From: Chitinophagales bacterium
Lineage (GTDB): Bacteria; Bacteroidota; Bacteroidia; Chitinophagales; Chitinophagaceae
Assembly: GCA_017303415.1 (NCBI GenBank)
Contig: JAFLBJ010000001.1
Location: 2,418,001-2,482,000 of the forward strand
Direction of reading: 5' to 3'
DNA: 64,000 bases
Position 1 is the stretch's first letter; each line of letters begins with the position of its first letter. The translations under genes and the position numbers were made by a program. Positions 1-8,342 of the stretch are shown piece after piece. Under the pieces are notes generated by a model that saw only the letters and a list, made by a program, of their open reading frames with translations, ran no database searches and had not been told where the DNA came from.

Positions 1-1286
1 GTTCTTATATACAACGTCAGGTAAGTGAAGGCTTTGGTAGTAACCTGGTGATTCAGACCGATTTTGTAAACCCGATTTCAGATAACTCCAAGCTTGAAAT
101 GGGTTTACGGATGGCCTATAATGATAACAACTCGGTAAACAATATCTATCAATTCGATCAAGGTTCTGGCAATTATATCCTGTCCAGCCTGTTGTCGAGT
201 GATTTCAATAGCCGCTCTACCGTTTATGCGGCCTATGCCACTTTTACCAATAAGATCAAAGATTTTGGATACCAATTAGGGTTGCGGGCAGAAAGTTCCA
301 CCTTTGATGGGAATATACCGAGCAAAGGAACCCCGTTTGAAATTGATTTTCCTCTGAGCTTTTTCCCCAGTGTATTCCTGAGTCAGAAGATGAAGAATGA
401 TCAGGAATTGCAACTCAACTATTCTCGCCGGATCAATCGTCCAGGCTTCTGGCAATTGTTCCCCTTTATTGATTATTCCGATACCCTGAACCTGAGCCGT
501 GGTAACCCCGGATTGGAACCAGAGTTCACCAACTCGATCGAATTGTCTTATCAGAAACTATTTAAGAACCGGGATAATTTTCTGGCCTCTGTCTATTTCA
601 AAAATACCAATGGGCTGATCACGCGTAATCAGATCCTGGAGACCAACCCCTCTTCCGGAAAGGAACAATTGGTTAACACCTATATCAATGCAAACTCCAG
701 TTATATCACCGGTTTGGAAATGACCATGAAGAATAAATTGGCCAAGTGGTGGGAACTGACCAGTAACCTGAATCTCTTTACTTCAAAGATCGATATTGAT
801 GATCCTACCATTCCCGACCAGGAGCAATTCTTTAGCTGGTTTGGAAAGATCAATAACACGTTTAAGTTGGCGAAAAACCTGAACCTGCAATTATCAGGTG
901 AATACCAATCCAAAACCATTCTGCCTCCCGGAGGTGGCGGAGGCCGTTTTGGTGGTGGTGGAATGTTTGGCCAAAGTGCTTCCACTGCACAGGGCTTTAT
1001 CCGCTCCAATTATTTTGTGGATGCCGGTCTGCGTTTCGATTTCCTCAAGAACAATATGGCTTCGATTTCCCTCAATGTAAATGACATTTTCCGCAGCCGT
1101 CGTTCCTGGGTGTATTCGGAGTCGGCTTATTTCACACAAGATGTGTTTCGCCGTCGCGATCCGCAGGTTTTCCGTCTGAATTTCAACTGGCGTTTTGGCA
1201 AGTTTGATCCCAATTTGTTCAAGCGTAAAAACCTCCGTGGCGAACGGGAGGGCATGCAGAACATGAGTGAAGGGATCGGTATGTAA
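1..1286 (+). CDS. Outer-membrane beta-barrel protein, TonB-receptor-like (5' partial)
   Basis: The reading frame is open from base 3, so the N-terminus (expected signal peptide, regulatory domain and plug) lies outside the window; only the barrel is present. The visible part alternates short amphipathic strands rich in aromatic residues, with the RINRPGFWQL and NPGLEPEFTNS signatures of the barrel family whose members carry a carboxypeptidase-like N-terminal domain. A glycine-rich stretch (about bases 930-965) interrupts the barrel and is probably a surface loop. After the last strand (NWRFGKFDPNLF) a charged tail of about 25 residues follows. Known for the family: TonB-linked or TonB-like outer-membrane proteins. 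The ligand cannot be inferred. A terminator hairpin follows. Confidence 0.85.
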   Translation, partial: SYIQRQVSEGFGSNLVIQTDFVNPISDNSKLEMGLRMAYNDNNSVNNIYQFDQGSGNYILSSLLSSDFNSRSTVYAAYATFTNKIKDFGYQLGLRAESSTFDGNIPSKGTPFEIDFPLSFFPSVFLSQKMKNDQELQLNYSRRINRPGFWQLFPFIDYSDTLNLSRGNPGLEPEFTNSIELSYQKLFKNRDNFLASVYFKNTNGLITRNQILETNPSSGKEQLVNTYINANSSYITGLEMTMKNKLAKWWELTSNLNLFTSKIDIDDPTIPDQEQFFSWFGKINNTFKLAKNLNLQLSGEYQSKTILPPGGGGGRFGGGGMFGQSASTAQGFIRSNYFVDAGLRFDFLKNNMASISLNVNDIFRSRRSWVYSESAYFTQDVFRRRDPQVFRLNFNWRFGKFDPNLFKRKNLRGEREGMQNMSEGIGM

Positions 1287-1316
1287 TCCGGCTTTATTAT
1301 CAACACCGATAGGAAT

Positions 1317-1346
1317 ACCCATGGCTTAGGTCATGGGTTTCTTTTT
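1317..1346 (+). terminator. Rho-independent terminator after the first barrel gene
   Basis: A 7-bp stem (ACCCATG paired with CATGGGT, 8-base loop) is followed by TTCTTTTT. It lies 30 bases after the stop codon. The ATG at 1333 lies inside its right arm, which argues against using that codon as the start of the next gene. Confidence 0.75.
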
Positions 1347-1348
1347 GG

Positions 1349-1356
1349 TATCTTTG
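1349..1356 (+). promoter_or_regulatory. Bacteroidota -7 promoter element (TATCTTTG)
   Basis: TATCTTTG matches TAnnTTTG exactly and lies 6 bases before the ATG at 1363, just after a terminator. No clear -33 TTTG is seen. Confidence 0.5.
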
Positions 1357-1362
1357 GCGCTC

Positions 1363-2382
1363 ATGGATCTTCAATTTGCCATTGTTGGTTGCGGGAATAT
1401 TGCCCCGCGTCATGCGGCCCAGATCGTCCGTCACGGAAAGCTGGTGGCGGTTTGTGATATTTTACCTGAACGGGCAAAAGCATTGGCCCAGACCTATTCC
1501 TGTCGGGATTATACCTCCTTTGATGAGATGCTGGAAAAGGAACCAACTGTCAATGTGGTTGTAGTAGCCACCCCGAATGGATTACATGCAGAACATACGA
1601 TAAAATCGCTTCAGCAGGGCCGGCATGTGCTTTGTGAAAAACCGATGTGTCTTTGCTCCCCTGCTGGATGGAGCATGCGGGATACGGCTCATTTTTTCCG
1701 TAAGCAACTCTTTGTGGTCAAGCAAAACCGGTTTAACCCCCCTGTTCAGGCCGTAAAAAAATGGCTGGATGAAGGCAAACTTGGAAAGATCGTTGCCATT
1801 CAGATTAATGGTTTTTGGAACCGCCCCGCCTCTTATTATCAACACAGTTGGAAAGGGAGTCTTGATATGGATGGTGGTATCCTGTTTACCCAATTCAGTC
1901 ATTTTATAGATCTGCTCACGTGGTATTTTGGAGAAATTAAAGAAGTACATAGCCTCCGGAAAAACCTGTTGTTGGAGGGTCTCATCGAGACCGAAGACAA
2001 TGTTGTATGTGCAGGCGAAATGGAAAACGGGGCTTTGTTTACCCTTCATTTTTCGGTAAGTAGTTATGAGCAGAATATGGAAGGCTCCATGACGATCCTG
2101 GGTGAGAAAGGCTCGGTAAAAATTGGCGGCCAATACCTGAATACCCTTGAATATAAAACCGGGAATGGATTGGAGGGGGAAGTAGCAGGTGACTCCCGCT
2201 CGGCCAATGATTATGGTACGTATGTGGGTTCCATGAGCAATCATGATCTGGTGTACGAGCAGGTGGTGGCGCGTCTCAATGGACAAACGGGTTTATATAC
2301 AGGTGCTGAAGATGGTTTGCGTACCGTTGCCGCGATTGAAAAGATCTATCGTTCCTGCAACCCTTCAAACCAGGTTTCTTGA
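1363..2382 (+). CDS. Gfo/Idh/MocA-family NAD(P)-dependent sugar dehydrogenase
   Basis: 339 residues from the chosen ATG. An N-terminal Rossmann fold begins VGCGNIAPRH (about residues 8-17), and the family EKP motif at 92-94 (HVLCEKPM) contains the conserved lysine near the nicotinamide. The C-terminal alpha/beta domain is of the usual size. The ATG at 1333 was rejected because it lies in a terminator hairpin, and the chosen start puts the Rossmann strand at residue 4 as usual. The next gene starts inside this gene's stop region (TTG at 2379) and is followed by another glycosyltransferase, so oxidation of a sugar or nucleotide sugar for a surface glycan is inferred. Substrate unknown; WlbA-like enzymes are one possibility. 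Confidence 0.85.
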   Translation: MDLQFAIVGCGNIAPRHAAQIVRHGKLVAVCDILPERAKALAQTYSCRDYTSFDEMLEKEPTVNVVVVATPNGLHAEHTIKSLQQGRHVLCEKPMCLCSPAGWSMRDTAHFFRKQLFVVKQNRFNPPVQAVKKWLDEGKLGKIVAIQINGFWNRPASYYQHSWKGSLDMDGGILFTQFSHFIDLLTWYFGEIKEVHSLRKNLLLEGLIETEDNVVCAGEMENGALFTLHFSVSSYEQNMEGSMTILGEKGSVKIGGQYLNTLEYKTGNGLEGEVAGDSRSANDYGTYVGSMSNHDLVYEQVVARLNGQTGLYTGAEDGLRTVAAIEKIYRSCNPSNQVS

Positions 2383-3470
2383 AACGTTTACTCTTCACAG
2401 TCACCAATGATCTTCGGTATGATCAACGCATGGGCCGTATTTGTGGTACCCTTGCCACGCAAGGCTATGAGGTGGTTTTGATTGGCAGAAAGAGGAAGGA
2501 CTCCCCTGCCCTGGTTCCAAGACCCTTTCAACAAAAACGGTTGCGTTGTTGGTTTTCCCGTGGACCGCTTTTCTATGCAGAGTATAATATCCGCTTATTT
2601 TTCTTCCTTCTTTTTCAAAAGGCTGATCTGATCTGCGGGATCGATATGGATACCCTTCTCCCGGTTTATTGCGTTTCGCGATTGCGGGGGATACGCCGGG
2701 TATATGATGCCCACGAATTCTTTTCGCAAATGGAAGAAGTGATAAGCCGGCCACGGATATATCGCATCTGGCATGGATTGGAAAGATGGCTGATCCCACG
2801 ATTTCCCAATGGTTATACCGTTTGTCTTTCAATTGCAGAGGCATTTGAAAAGGAGTTTGGTGTGCGCTATTCCGTTATCCGAAACCTCCCTCACCAAAAG
2901 GTGACGCAAACGAATACAGATCGGGAGCCATTTCTTTTATACCAGGGGGCTGTTAATAAAGGAAGGGGATTGGAACAACTGCTCGAAGCCATGGACGGGA
3001 TTGAGATTCCACTTGTGATAGCCGGTGATGGGAATGCAATGCAGGAGATCAGGCAGATGATCGCGCAAAGAAACCTTTCTGAAAGAGTAAGGCTGACAGG
3101 TATGTTAGAGCCGGAGGCATTACGATCCTACACAAGCCGGGCCTTGATCGGGATCAATCCCTTTCAGCGACAGGGCCTGAACCAGTATTTTTCCCTGGCC
3201 AATAAGTTCTTTGATTATATTCAGGCTGGTTTGCCCCAGGTAACCATGAATTACCCGGAATATGCCCGGGTCAATGGCCAGTTTGAGGTAGCCGTATTAA
3301 TAAATGACCTTTTACCTGAAACGATTGCCAAGGCGGTAAACAATTTGTATCATGATCCTGTTCTATATAACAGGCTTCGTACCCAATGCCTGCTGGCAGT
3401 CACCCAGCTAACCTGGGAAAATGAGGAGGTACAGTTGGTTGGTTTTTATGAGACATTATTCCGGCTTTGA
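2379..3470 (+). CDS. Glycosyltransferase, GT-B fold (GT4-like)
   Basis: 363 residues. The N-terminal half carries the DAHE motif (110-113, after VY) common in GT4-like enzymes. The C-terminal half holds the nucleotide-sugar site pattern (LYQGAVNKGRGLE, VIAGDGNAM, VRLTGMLEPEAL). The start is TTG, overlapping the TGA of the upstream dehydrogenase by four bases, and the next gene also begins with TTG overlapping this stop, so the three genes look translationally coupled. Role inferred: transfer of a sugar to a lipid-linked or surface glycan at the cytoplasmic face of the membrane. Donor and acceptor unknown. No membrane segment is obvious. Confidence 0.85.
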   Translation: MKRLLFTVTNDLRYDQRMGRICGTLATQGYEVVLIGRKRKDSPALVPRPFQQKRLRCWFSRGPLFYAEYNIRLFFFLLFQKADLICGIDMDTLLPVYCVSRLRGIRRVYDAHEFFSQMEEVISRPRIYRIWHGLERWLIPRFPNGYTVCLSIAEAFEKEFGVRYSVIRNLPHQKVTQTNTDREPFLLYQGAVNKGRGLEQLLEAMDGIEIPLVIAGDGNAMQEIRQMIAQRNLSERVRLTGMLEPEALRSYTSRALIGINPFQRQGLNQYFSLANKFFDYIQAGLPQVTMNYPEYARVNGQFEVAVLINDLLPETIAKAVNNLYHDPVLYNRLRTQCLLAVTQLTWENEEVQLVGFYETLFRL

Positions 3471-4591
3471 GTGAAAGAAAATTACATATCATTTGCCACG
3501 ACATCCCCTACCCGCCGGATTATGGAGGCGCCATGGATCTTTTTTACAAGATCAAAGCCTTACATGAGCAGGGTGTAGGAATCATTCTCCATTGTTTTGA
3601 ATACAAGCGTAAACCAGATCTGGAATTAGAGAATTATTGTGATGAGGTGCATTACTATCCGCGTGCCACCGGGTGGAAAAGTGTTACCGGACATAGACCC
3701 TATATCGTTCAATCAAGGCGGGTACCTGCCCTGTTAACACGCCTTGAAAAGGATAGCCATCCAATTTTAATGGAAGGCATTCATTGTACGGGGTTCCTGA
3801 AGGAATTAATGGAAAAGAACCGAAAGGTATTTCTGCGTGCGCACAATGTGGAATCGGTGTATTACCGACAGTTGGCGCGATGTGGGAAGTCATTTTCAAA
3901 AAAATTGTATTACCGGGTGGAGAGTTGGCTCTTGAGGCGCTATGAAAAAAGCCTTCCGGACAGCTTACCAATTTTATGTATCTCTGAAAAGGATGCCTGC
4001 ACATTCAGGGAAGCATTTGAGAAAAAGAACGTTTCGGTATTGCCTGTGTTCATTCCCTGCCAGGAAATAACCGCTGAACAAGGCATGGGCAGTTTTTGTC
4101 TCTACCACGGAAATCTTGAAGTGGCCGAGAATGAAAAAGCCGCACTCTGGCTATTGGAACAGGTGTTCACCAAGATCCGGCTTCCCTTTGTAGTTGCCGG
4201 TCGAAATCCTTCCCGTCGGTTAAAGACGGTAGCTCACCTGGCCCAACACACCTGTCTGGTATCCGATCCATCCGATAAGGAATTACAGGATCTGATGGGC
4301 AAGGCGCATATCAATATTCTTCCCTCCTTTAACCATACAGGTGTTAAACTTAAAGTGATACAGGCCCTTTGCCATGGGAAGCATTGTCTGGTAAATGATG
4401 CGGCCATTGAAGGAACGGGTTTGGAAGAAGCCTGTCACATCGGAAACACAGCGGACGCCTTGGCGTCAATTGTGGCGCAGTTATATCATTTGCCGTTTGC
4501 GGAGGAGGAAATCCGGTTGCGAAACCGGATCATGGAGACGCATTTCAATAATACCCGAAATGCAGAGCAGCTTATTCGACTTCTATGGTAG
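3467..4591 (+). CDS. Glycosyltransferase, GT-B fold (second of pair)
   Basis: 374 residues, with a TTG start overlapping the preceding stop by four bases. The N-terminal part has the glycine-rich acceptor-side loop (PPDYGGAMDLFYK) and RAHNVES at 124-130; the C-terminal part has SFCLYHGNLEV, VVAGRNPS and an ILPSFNHTGVKLK stretch typical of the donor-binding half of GT4-like enzymes. It is the third member of a coupled dehydrogenase/transferase/transferase unit, so a shared glycan is inferred. Its last 20 bases overlap the end of the convergent ftsE-like gene, and no terminator separates the two. Confidence 0.82.
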   Translation: MSERKLHIICHDIPYPPDYGGAMDLFYKIKALHEQGVGIILHCFEYKRKPDLELENYCDEVHYYPRATGWKSVTGHRPYIVQSRRVPALLTRLEKDSHPILMEGIHCTGFLKELMEKNRKVFLRAHNVESVYYRQLARCGKSFSKKLYYRVESWLLRRYEKSLPDSLPILCISEKDACTFREAFEKKNVSVLPVFIPCQEITAEQGMGSFCLYHGNLEVAENEKAALWLLEQVFTKIRLPFVVAGRNPSRRLKTVAHLAQHTCLVSDPSDKELQDLMGKAHINILPSFNHTGVKLKVIQALCHGKHCLVNDAAIEGTGLEEACHIGNTADALASIVAQLYHLPFAEEEIRLRNRIMETHFNNTRNAEQLIRLLW

Positions 4592-5261
4592 CGTTATCGA
4601 TCACTTTCCCTTTTTCTGTTTTCACTACACGGGCTTTGAATTTGTGGATCACCATATAGTCATGTGTGGCCATGATGATGGCAGCACCATAATCTTTACA
4701 AATACTAAACAAGAGGTGCATGATCTCGTCTGAAGTCTCGGGATCGAGGTTTCCGGTAGGTTCGTCAGCCAGCAAAAGTTTAGGAGAGTTTAGTAAGGCC
4801 CTGGCAATATCTACCCGCTGTTGTTCCCCTCCACTGAGTTCGAAGGGCATTTTAAATCCTTTCGCACGAAGACCTACCTTATCGAGTACATCATTTATTT
4901 TTTCCTGGATCAGCTTTTCGTCTTTCCAACCCGTTGCTTTCAGGACAAATTTCAAATTCTCATTTACATTGCGGTCGGTCAGCAATTGGAAATCCTGGAA
5001 AACAACACCCATTTTACGACGCAGGAAAGGAACTTTCTTCCAGGTAAGGCCTTTCAGGTCGATATCAGCCACCCGGCCTTCTCCTTCTTTCATCGGTAAT
5101 TCGCCATAGAGTGTTTTTAGCAAGCTGGATTTACCGGTGCCGGTCTTTCCCACGAGGTAGACGAATTCGCCACCGGTTACCTGAAGATTCACTTTTTCGA
5201 GAATGAGGCTATTTCCCTGATACACGTTTACATCCTTCAATTCTACGATTGGTACTTGCAT
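4572..5261 (-). CDS. ftsE: FtsE-like ABC transporter ATP-binding protein
   Basis: 229 residues, a complete single ABC ATPase domain. Walker A is GKTGTGKS (38-45), the Q-loop is VVFQDFQLL (around 87-94), the signature is LSGGEQQRV (142-150), Walker B is LLLADEPTG, and the switch histidine is in MATHDY. The family works with the FtsX permease at the divisome to control peptidoglycan hydrolases. No ftsX lies next to it here; unlinked ftsE and ftsX are compatible with this phylum, but a LolD-type role cannot be excluded from sequence alone. The start is the only suitable ATG. The 3' end overlaps the convergent glycosyltransferase by 20 bases. Confidence 0.82.
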   Translation of the reverse strand: MQVPIVELKDVNVYQGNSLILEKVNLQVTGGEFVYLVGKTGTGKSSLLKTLYGELPMKEGEGRVADIDLKGLTWKKVPFLRRKMGVVFQDFQLLTDRNVNENLKFVLKATGWKDEKLIQEKINDVLDKVGLRAKGFKMPFELSGGEQQRVDIARALLNSPKLLLADEPTGNLDPETSDEIMHLLFSICKDYGAAIIMATHDYMVIHKFKARVVKTEKGKVIDNATIEVE

Positions 5262-5343
5262 GGGTGCGTTTTGTGCAAATTAACGTAAAATTCGGGAAAT
5301 CAATATTTAGGATAATCATCCATCCAGAGCGGAAGGGGAAATT

Positions 5344-6516
5344 TTAATAGTGAATAGTAACGTGGCCCGCCTTTATCGTCAATTCCTTTTTAGAAGATGA
5401 TTCTACCCTCCCAATAACCTGAGCATCGACACCAAATTCGTTGGCAATACCTATGATGCTTTCGGCTGCATTTTCGTCGGTATAGATCTCCATGCGTGTA
5501 CCCATATTGAATACCTGGTACATTTCCCGGTCATCGGAGCCGCTGGCTTTTTGAATGATATTAAAAATAATGGGAGGTGTAAAGAGATTGTCTTTTATGA
5601 GGTGTATATCTTCGGGGATGTATTTGAGACATTTGGTTTGTCCTCCCCCACTGCAATGGATCAGTCCATGGATGGAGGCACGATGTTCTTCAAAGAGCGC
5701 CTTCATTACAGGAGCAAAGGTACGGGTGGGACTAAGCAATAATTTCCCCACTTCGATTTCCCCATGTCCGGAAACGGATATTATATCGGTCATACGATGA
5801 GGGCCGATATAAACCACATCCGGTGACAAGGTGGGTTCATAAGTTTCCGGGAATTGTTCCGCGTAATATTTGCTCAGTACATCATGCCGGGCGCTGGTTA
5901 GCCCATTACTGGCAACACCACTATTGTATTCGGTTTCATACCTGGTTCGACCAAAAGAGGCCAATCCCACAATCACCTGACCGGACTTGATCCCTTCGTT
6001 GGTCACCAATTTGTTCTTTGGCCAGCGAGCGGTCATGGTACCATTTACGGCAATGGTCCGAACCAGATCACCCACATCGGCGGTTTCTCCACCCATGAAG
6101 TTGATGTTGACACCAAAACCTCGCATAGTATCAAAGAACTCCTGGCTGCCTTGTATCACGGCCTGTAAAACCTCACCAGGTATCCGGTTTTTATTGCGGT
6201 CAATGGTGGAGGAGAACAAGAGTTGATCCGTAATCCCGACACAGAGCAGATCATCCAGGTTCATTACGATCGCGTCCTGGGCGATCCCTTTCCAAACGCT
6301 GATATCACCGGTCTCCTTCCAATATAAATAAGCCAGGATACTTTTGGTTCCTGCCCCGTCTGCATGCATCACGTTGACCCAATCGGCATCTCCACCGATT
6401 ACATCTGCATAAACCTTGCAAAAAGCCTTCGGATACAGACCCTGATCGAGGTGCCGGGTGGCAGCATGAACTTCCTCTTTTTGGGCCGAAACCCCACGTT
6501 TGGAATAGAGACTCAT
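5344..6516 (-). CDS. purM: Phosphoribosylformylglycinamidine cyclo-ligase (AIR synthetase)
   Basis: 390 residues. Catalyses ATP-dependent ring closure of FGAM to AIR, step five of purine synthesis. Visible signatures are the N-terminal SLYSKRGVS, the nucleotide-binding HADGAGTKS, the metal/substrate region DAIVMNLDD, MGGETADVGD, and the C-terminal VFNMGTRMEI. This is the longer form typical of Bacteroidota. The ATG at 6516 was chosen over the TTG at 6528 because that TTG lies inside a -7 promoter element. It is divergent from ribF, with a 46-base palindromic promoter region between them. purC is also in this window (14859) but not in the same operon. Confidence 0.9.
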   Translation of the reverse strand: MSLYSKRGVSAQKEEVHAATRHLDQGLYPKAFCKVYADVIGGDADWVNVMHADGAGTKSILAYLYWKETGDISVWKGIAQDAIVMNLDDLLCVGITDQLLFSSTIDRNKNRIPGEVLQAVIQGSQEFFDTMRGFGVNINFMGGETADVGDLVRTIAVNGTMTARWPKNKLVTNEGIKSGQVIVGLASFGRTRYETEYNSGVASNGLTSARHDVLSKYYAEQFPETYEPTLSPDVVYIGPHRMTDIISVSGHGEIEVGKLLLSPTRTFAPVMKALFEEHRASIHGLIHCSGGGQTKCLKYIPEDIHLIKDNLFTPPIIFNIIQKASGSDDREMYQVFNMGTRMEIYTDENAAESIIGIANEFGVDAQVIGRVESSSKKELTIKAGHVTIHY

Positions 6517-6525
6517 AATAGGGGG

Positions 6526-6533
6526 CAAAACTA
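6526..6533 (-). promoter_or_regulatory. -7 promoter element for purM (TAGTTTTG, reverse strand)
   Basis: Forward bases CAAAACTA read TAGTTTTG on the minus strand, an exact TAnnTTTG match 9 bases before the purM ATG. With its mirror copy at 6546-6553 it forms the arms of an inverted repeat. No -33 TTTG is visible. Confidence 0.6.
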
Positions 6534-6545
6534 ATTATTATCTGT

Positions 6546-6553
6546 TAGTTTTG
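6546..6553 (+). promoter_or_regulatory. -7 promoter element for ribF (TAGTTTTG)
   Basis: An exact TAnnTTTG match 9 bases before the ribF ATG at 6563 and the mirror image of the purM element. The TTG at 6551 is part of this element and so is not a credible start codon. Confidence 0.6.
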
Positions 6554-6562
6554 CACCTGTTT

Positions 6563-7492
6563 ATGCAGGTACACCGCGAATTAGACCAATTACCCCCCTT
6601 CCGTAATGCCGTTGTCACCATCGGCACCTTTGATGGCGTCCACCAGGGCCATCGGCAGATCATCCACCACCTTCGTGAGGAGGCGGCCAAGGTTGGGGGC
6701 GAGACCGTTCTGATCACCTTTCACCCTCATCCCCGGAAAGTGGTCTCCTCCACCATTTTAGGCATCCGGCTTCTCAACACGCTGGAAGAGCGTATTGATC
6801 TGCTGGAACAGGCCGGAATTGACCATTTGGTGGTTGTTCCATTTACCGAAGCTTTTGCGAACCAAACGGCAGATGCCTATATCCACGACTTTTTGGTGGC
6901 GCGTTTTCACCCTCATACGGTCATCATCGGGTACGATCATCGGTTTGGGAAAGACCGTCAGGGAAATTATCTTATGTTGGAAGAACAGGCTGCCCATTAT
7001 GGATTTCGATTAAAAGAGATCCCCAAACATATTCTTCGCGAAGTATCTATCAGCTCTACCCGCATTCGGGAGGCCATTCTCCAACATCAGGTGGAATTGG
7101 CCAATGACCTGTTGGGATATCCCTTCTTTTTTGATGGCGAAGTGGTACATGGGAATAAGTTGGGACGGCAACTGGGATTTCCAACGGCCAATCTTCGTAT
7201 CGCCAATGAGGAAAAGATCACACCTGGTGACGGGATCTATGCAGTCTATGCCCAGGTTTTAGGCGAAGAAGAAAGAATCAAAGGAATGATGAGTATCGGG
7301 TTTCGCCCAACGGTAGATGGCAAGCAACGTGTCATCGAGGTCAATCTCTTTGAATTCAACCGGGATATTTATGGCAAAACCCTTCGGGTCTACCTAAAAA
7401 AACACCTCCGTGAGGAGGTGAAGTATGATAACCTGGAAGATTTGGTGGCACAGATCCGCCAGGATAAGGTAGATAGCCTGAATGTGCTTTAG
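6563..7492 (+). CDS. ribF: Bifunctional riboflavin kinase / FAD synthetase
   Basis: 309 residues. It phosphorylates riboflavin to FMN and adenylylates FMN to FAD in the cytoplasm. The N-terminal FAD synthetase domain starts with GTFDGVHQGH (21-30), the (H/Q)xGH nucleotidyltransferase motif, and ends with the SSTRIREAI motif. The C-terminal riboflavin kinase barrel shows LGRQLGFPTANL. Length fits the family. ATG 6563 was chosen over TTG 6551, which lies in the -7 element. No FMN riboswitch is possible in the short leader. Its TAG stop shares two bases with the convergent lipoprotein's TAA. Confidence 0.93.
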   Translation: MQVHRELDQLPPFRNAVVTIGTFDGVHQGHRQIIHHLREEAAKVGGETVLITFHPHPRKVVSSTILGIRLLNTLEERIDLLEQAGIDHLVVVPFTEAFANQTADAYIHDFLVARFHPHTVIIGYDHRFGKDRQGNYLMLEEQAAHYGFRLKEIPKHILREVSISSTRIREAILQHQVELANDLLGYPFFFDGEVVHGNKLGRQLGFPTANLRIANEEKITPGDGIYAVYAQVLGEEERIKGMMSIGFRPTVDGKQRVIEVNLFEFNRDIYGKTLRVYLKKHLREEVKYDNLEDLVAQIRQDKVDSLNVL

Positions 7493-8280
7493 AATTCGAT
7501 CTCAAATTCGAATTTGGAAGGGTCGTCAAACAATTCATCAAGGGTATTCTCTACAGTGACCGTCTTTTTATCATCTGATACTACAACATTTTTACCTTCG
7601 GCTTTTTTCACCGGACGTGGTAAATGGATGGTATAAACGGTACGCATGGCCGGTACTCCCTGTTCGATCATTTCTTTCATTTTGGAAAGCACTTCATCAT
7701 TGGCCAAAGCACCGATCTTTTCGGAGATCTGCTTTCGGGAAATCTTACCCTTGGCATAGGAATATTCAAAATAATCATCGGGACTGGGAATACCAGGTTC
7801 CTTTCCACCAACTGTCAATCCGGGAATTGGATCTCCCGCTTCTTCGGTGTCTTCTCCTCCTGTTTTACCACCTAATTTGCTCAGGCTTTTACCCATAAAA
7901 TCCGCCTTCTTCATAATATCGCGGATCTGGGCCAGGTCTTCCATTTTTTTAAAGGGGATGTCAAGGTTAACAACCATAGCTCCTTCTTCACTGTCCATGT
8001 TCATGGATACCGAAGCCTGGCGGAAAAGATCTTTTTCCTCTTTGGTGAGATTCTCGACTGAATCCACCATCATTCCCAACACAAAACTTGTATCCATTTT
8101 TACCTTCTCTTCGCCCATGCCACCCATTCCGGCCAGCATACCCATCATCGCACTCATATCTACTTTCGTGGACATGACTCCACTTCCATCCTCCTTAATC
8201 GTAACGTCGTTAAATACATCAAAACAACTGACCAATCCTATGCTGGCAAAGATCAAAATGGCCAAAAATGTCTTCTTCAT
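7489..8280 (-). CDS. Lipoprotein of unknown function, methionine/glycine-rich N-terminal region
   Basis: 263 residues. A type II signal peptide with lipobox LVSC (Cys19) predicts a lipid-anchored envelope protein. After it comes a stretch dense in Met and Gly (MMGMLAGMGGMG, around residue 45-57) and then an acidic alpha/beta-looking body with EDGSG and KMEDLAQI segments. I do not recognise a family with confidence. It is preceded by a clear TATATTTG promoter element and appears monocistronic. It converges on ribF with a four-base stop overlap (TTAG) and no terminator between them. Confidence 0.75.
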   Translation of the reverse strand: MKKTFLAILIFASIGLVSCFDVFNDVTIKEDGSGVMSTKVDMSAMMGMLAGMGGMGEEKVKMDTSFVLGMMVDSVENLTKEEKDLFRQASVSMNMDSEEGAMVVNLDIPFKKMEDLAQIRDIMKKADFMGKSLSKLGGKTGGEDTEEAGDPIPGLTVGGKEPGIPSPDDYFEYSYAKGKISRKQISEKIGALANDEVLSKMKEMIEQGVPAMRTVYTIHLPRPVKKAEGKNVVVSDDKKTVTVENTLDELFDDPSKFEFEIEF

Positions 8281-8294
8281 TGTGTGGTTTTTTA

Positions 8295-8302
8295 CAAATA
8301 TA
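8295..8302 (-). promoter_or_regulatory. -7 promoter element (TATATTTG) for the lipoprotein gene
   Basis: Forward CAAATATA reads TATATTTG on the minus strand, 14 bases before the ATG at 8280. Exact TAnnTTTG match; no clear -33 element. Confidence 0.55.
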
Positions 8303-8342
8303 GTTTAAAGAAATATGCGTCGGAAAGACTGTGGAACCCGGG

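Noticed and set aside
894-1322. Minus-strand open reading frame of 142 codons opposite the first barrel gene
   Set aside because: It is antisense to a clear barrel coding region and extends across its terminator; composition fits a shadow frame.
6517-6562. FMN riboswitch upstream of ribF
   Set aside because: The whole intergenic space is 46 bases, too short for the aptamer, and is occupied by two promoter elements.
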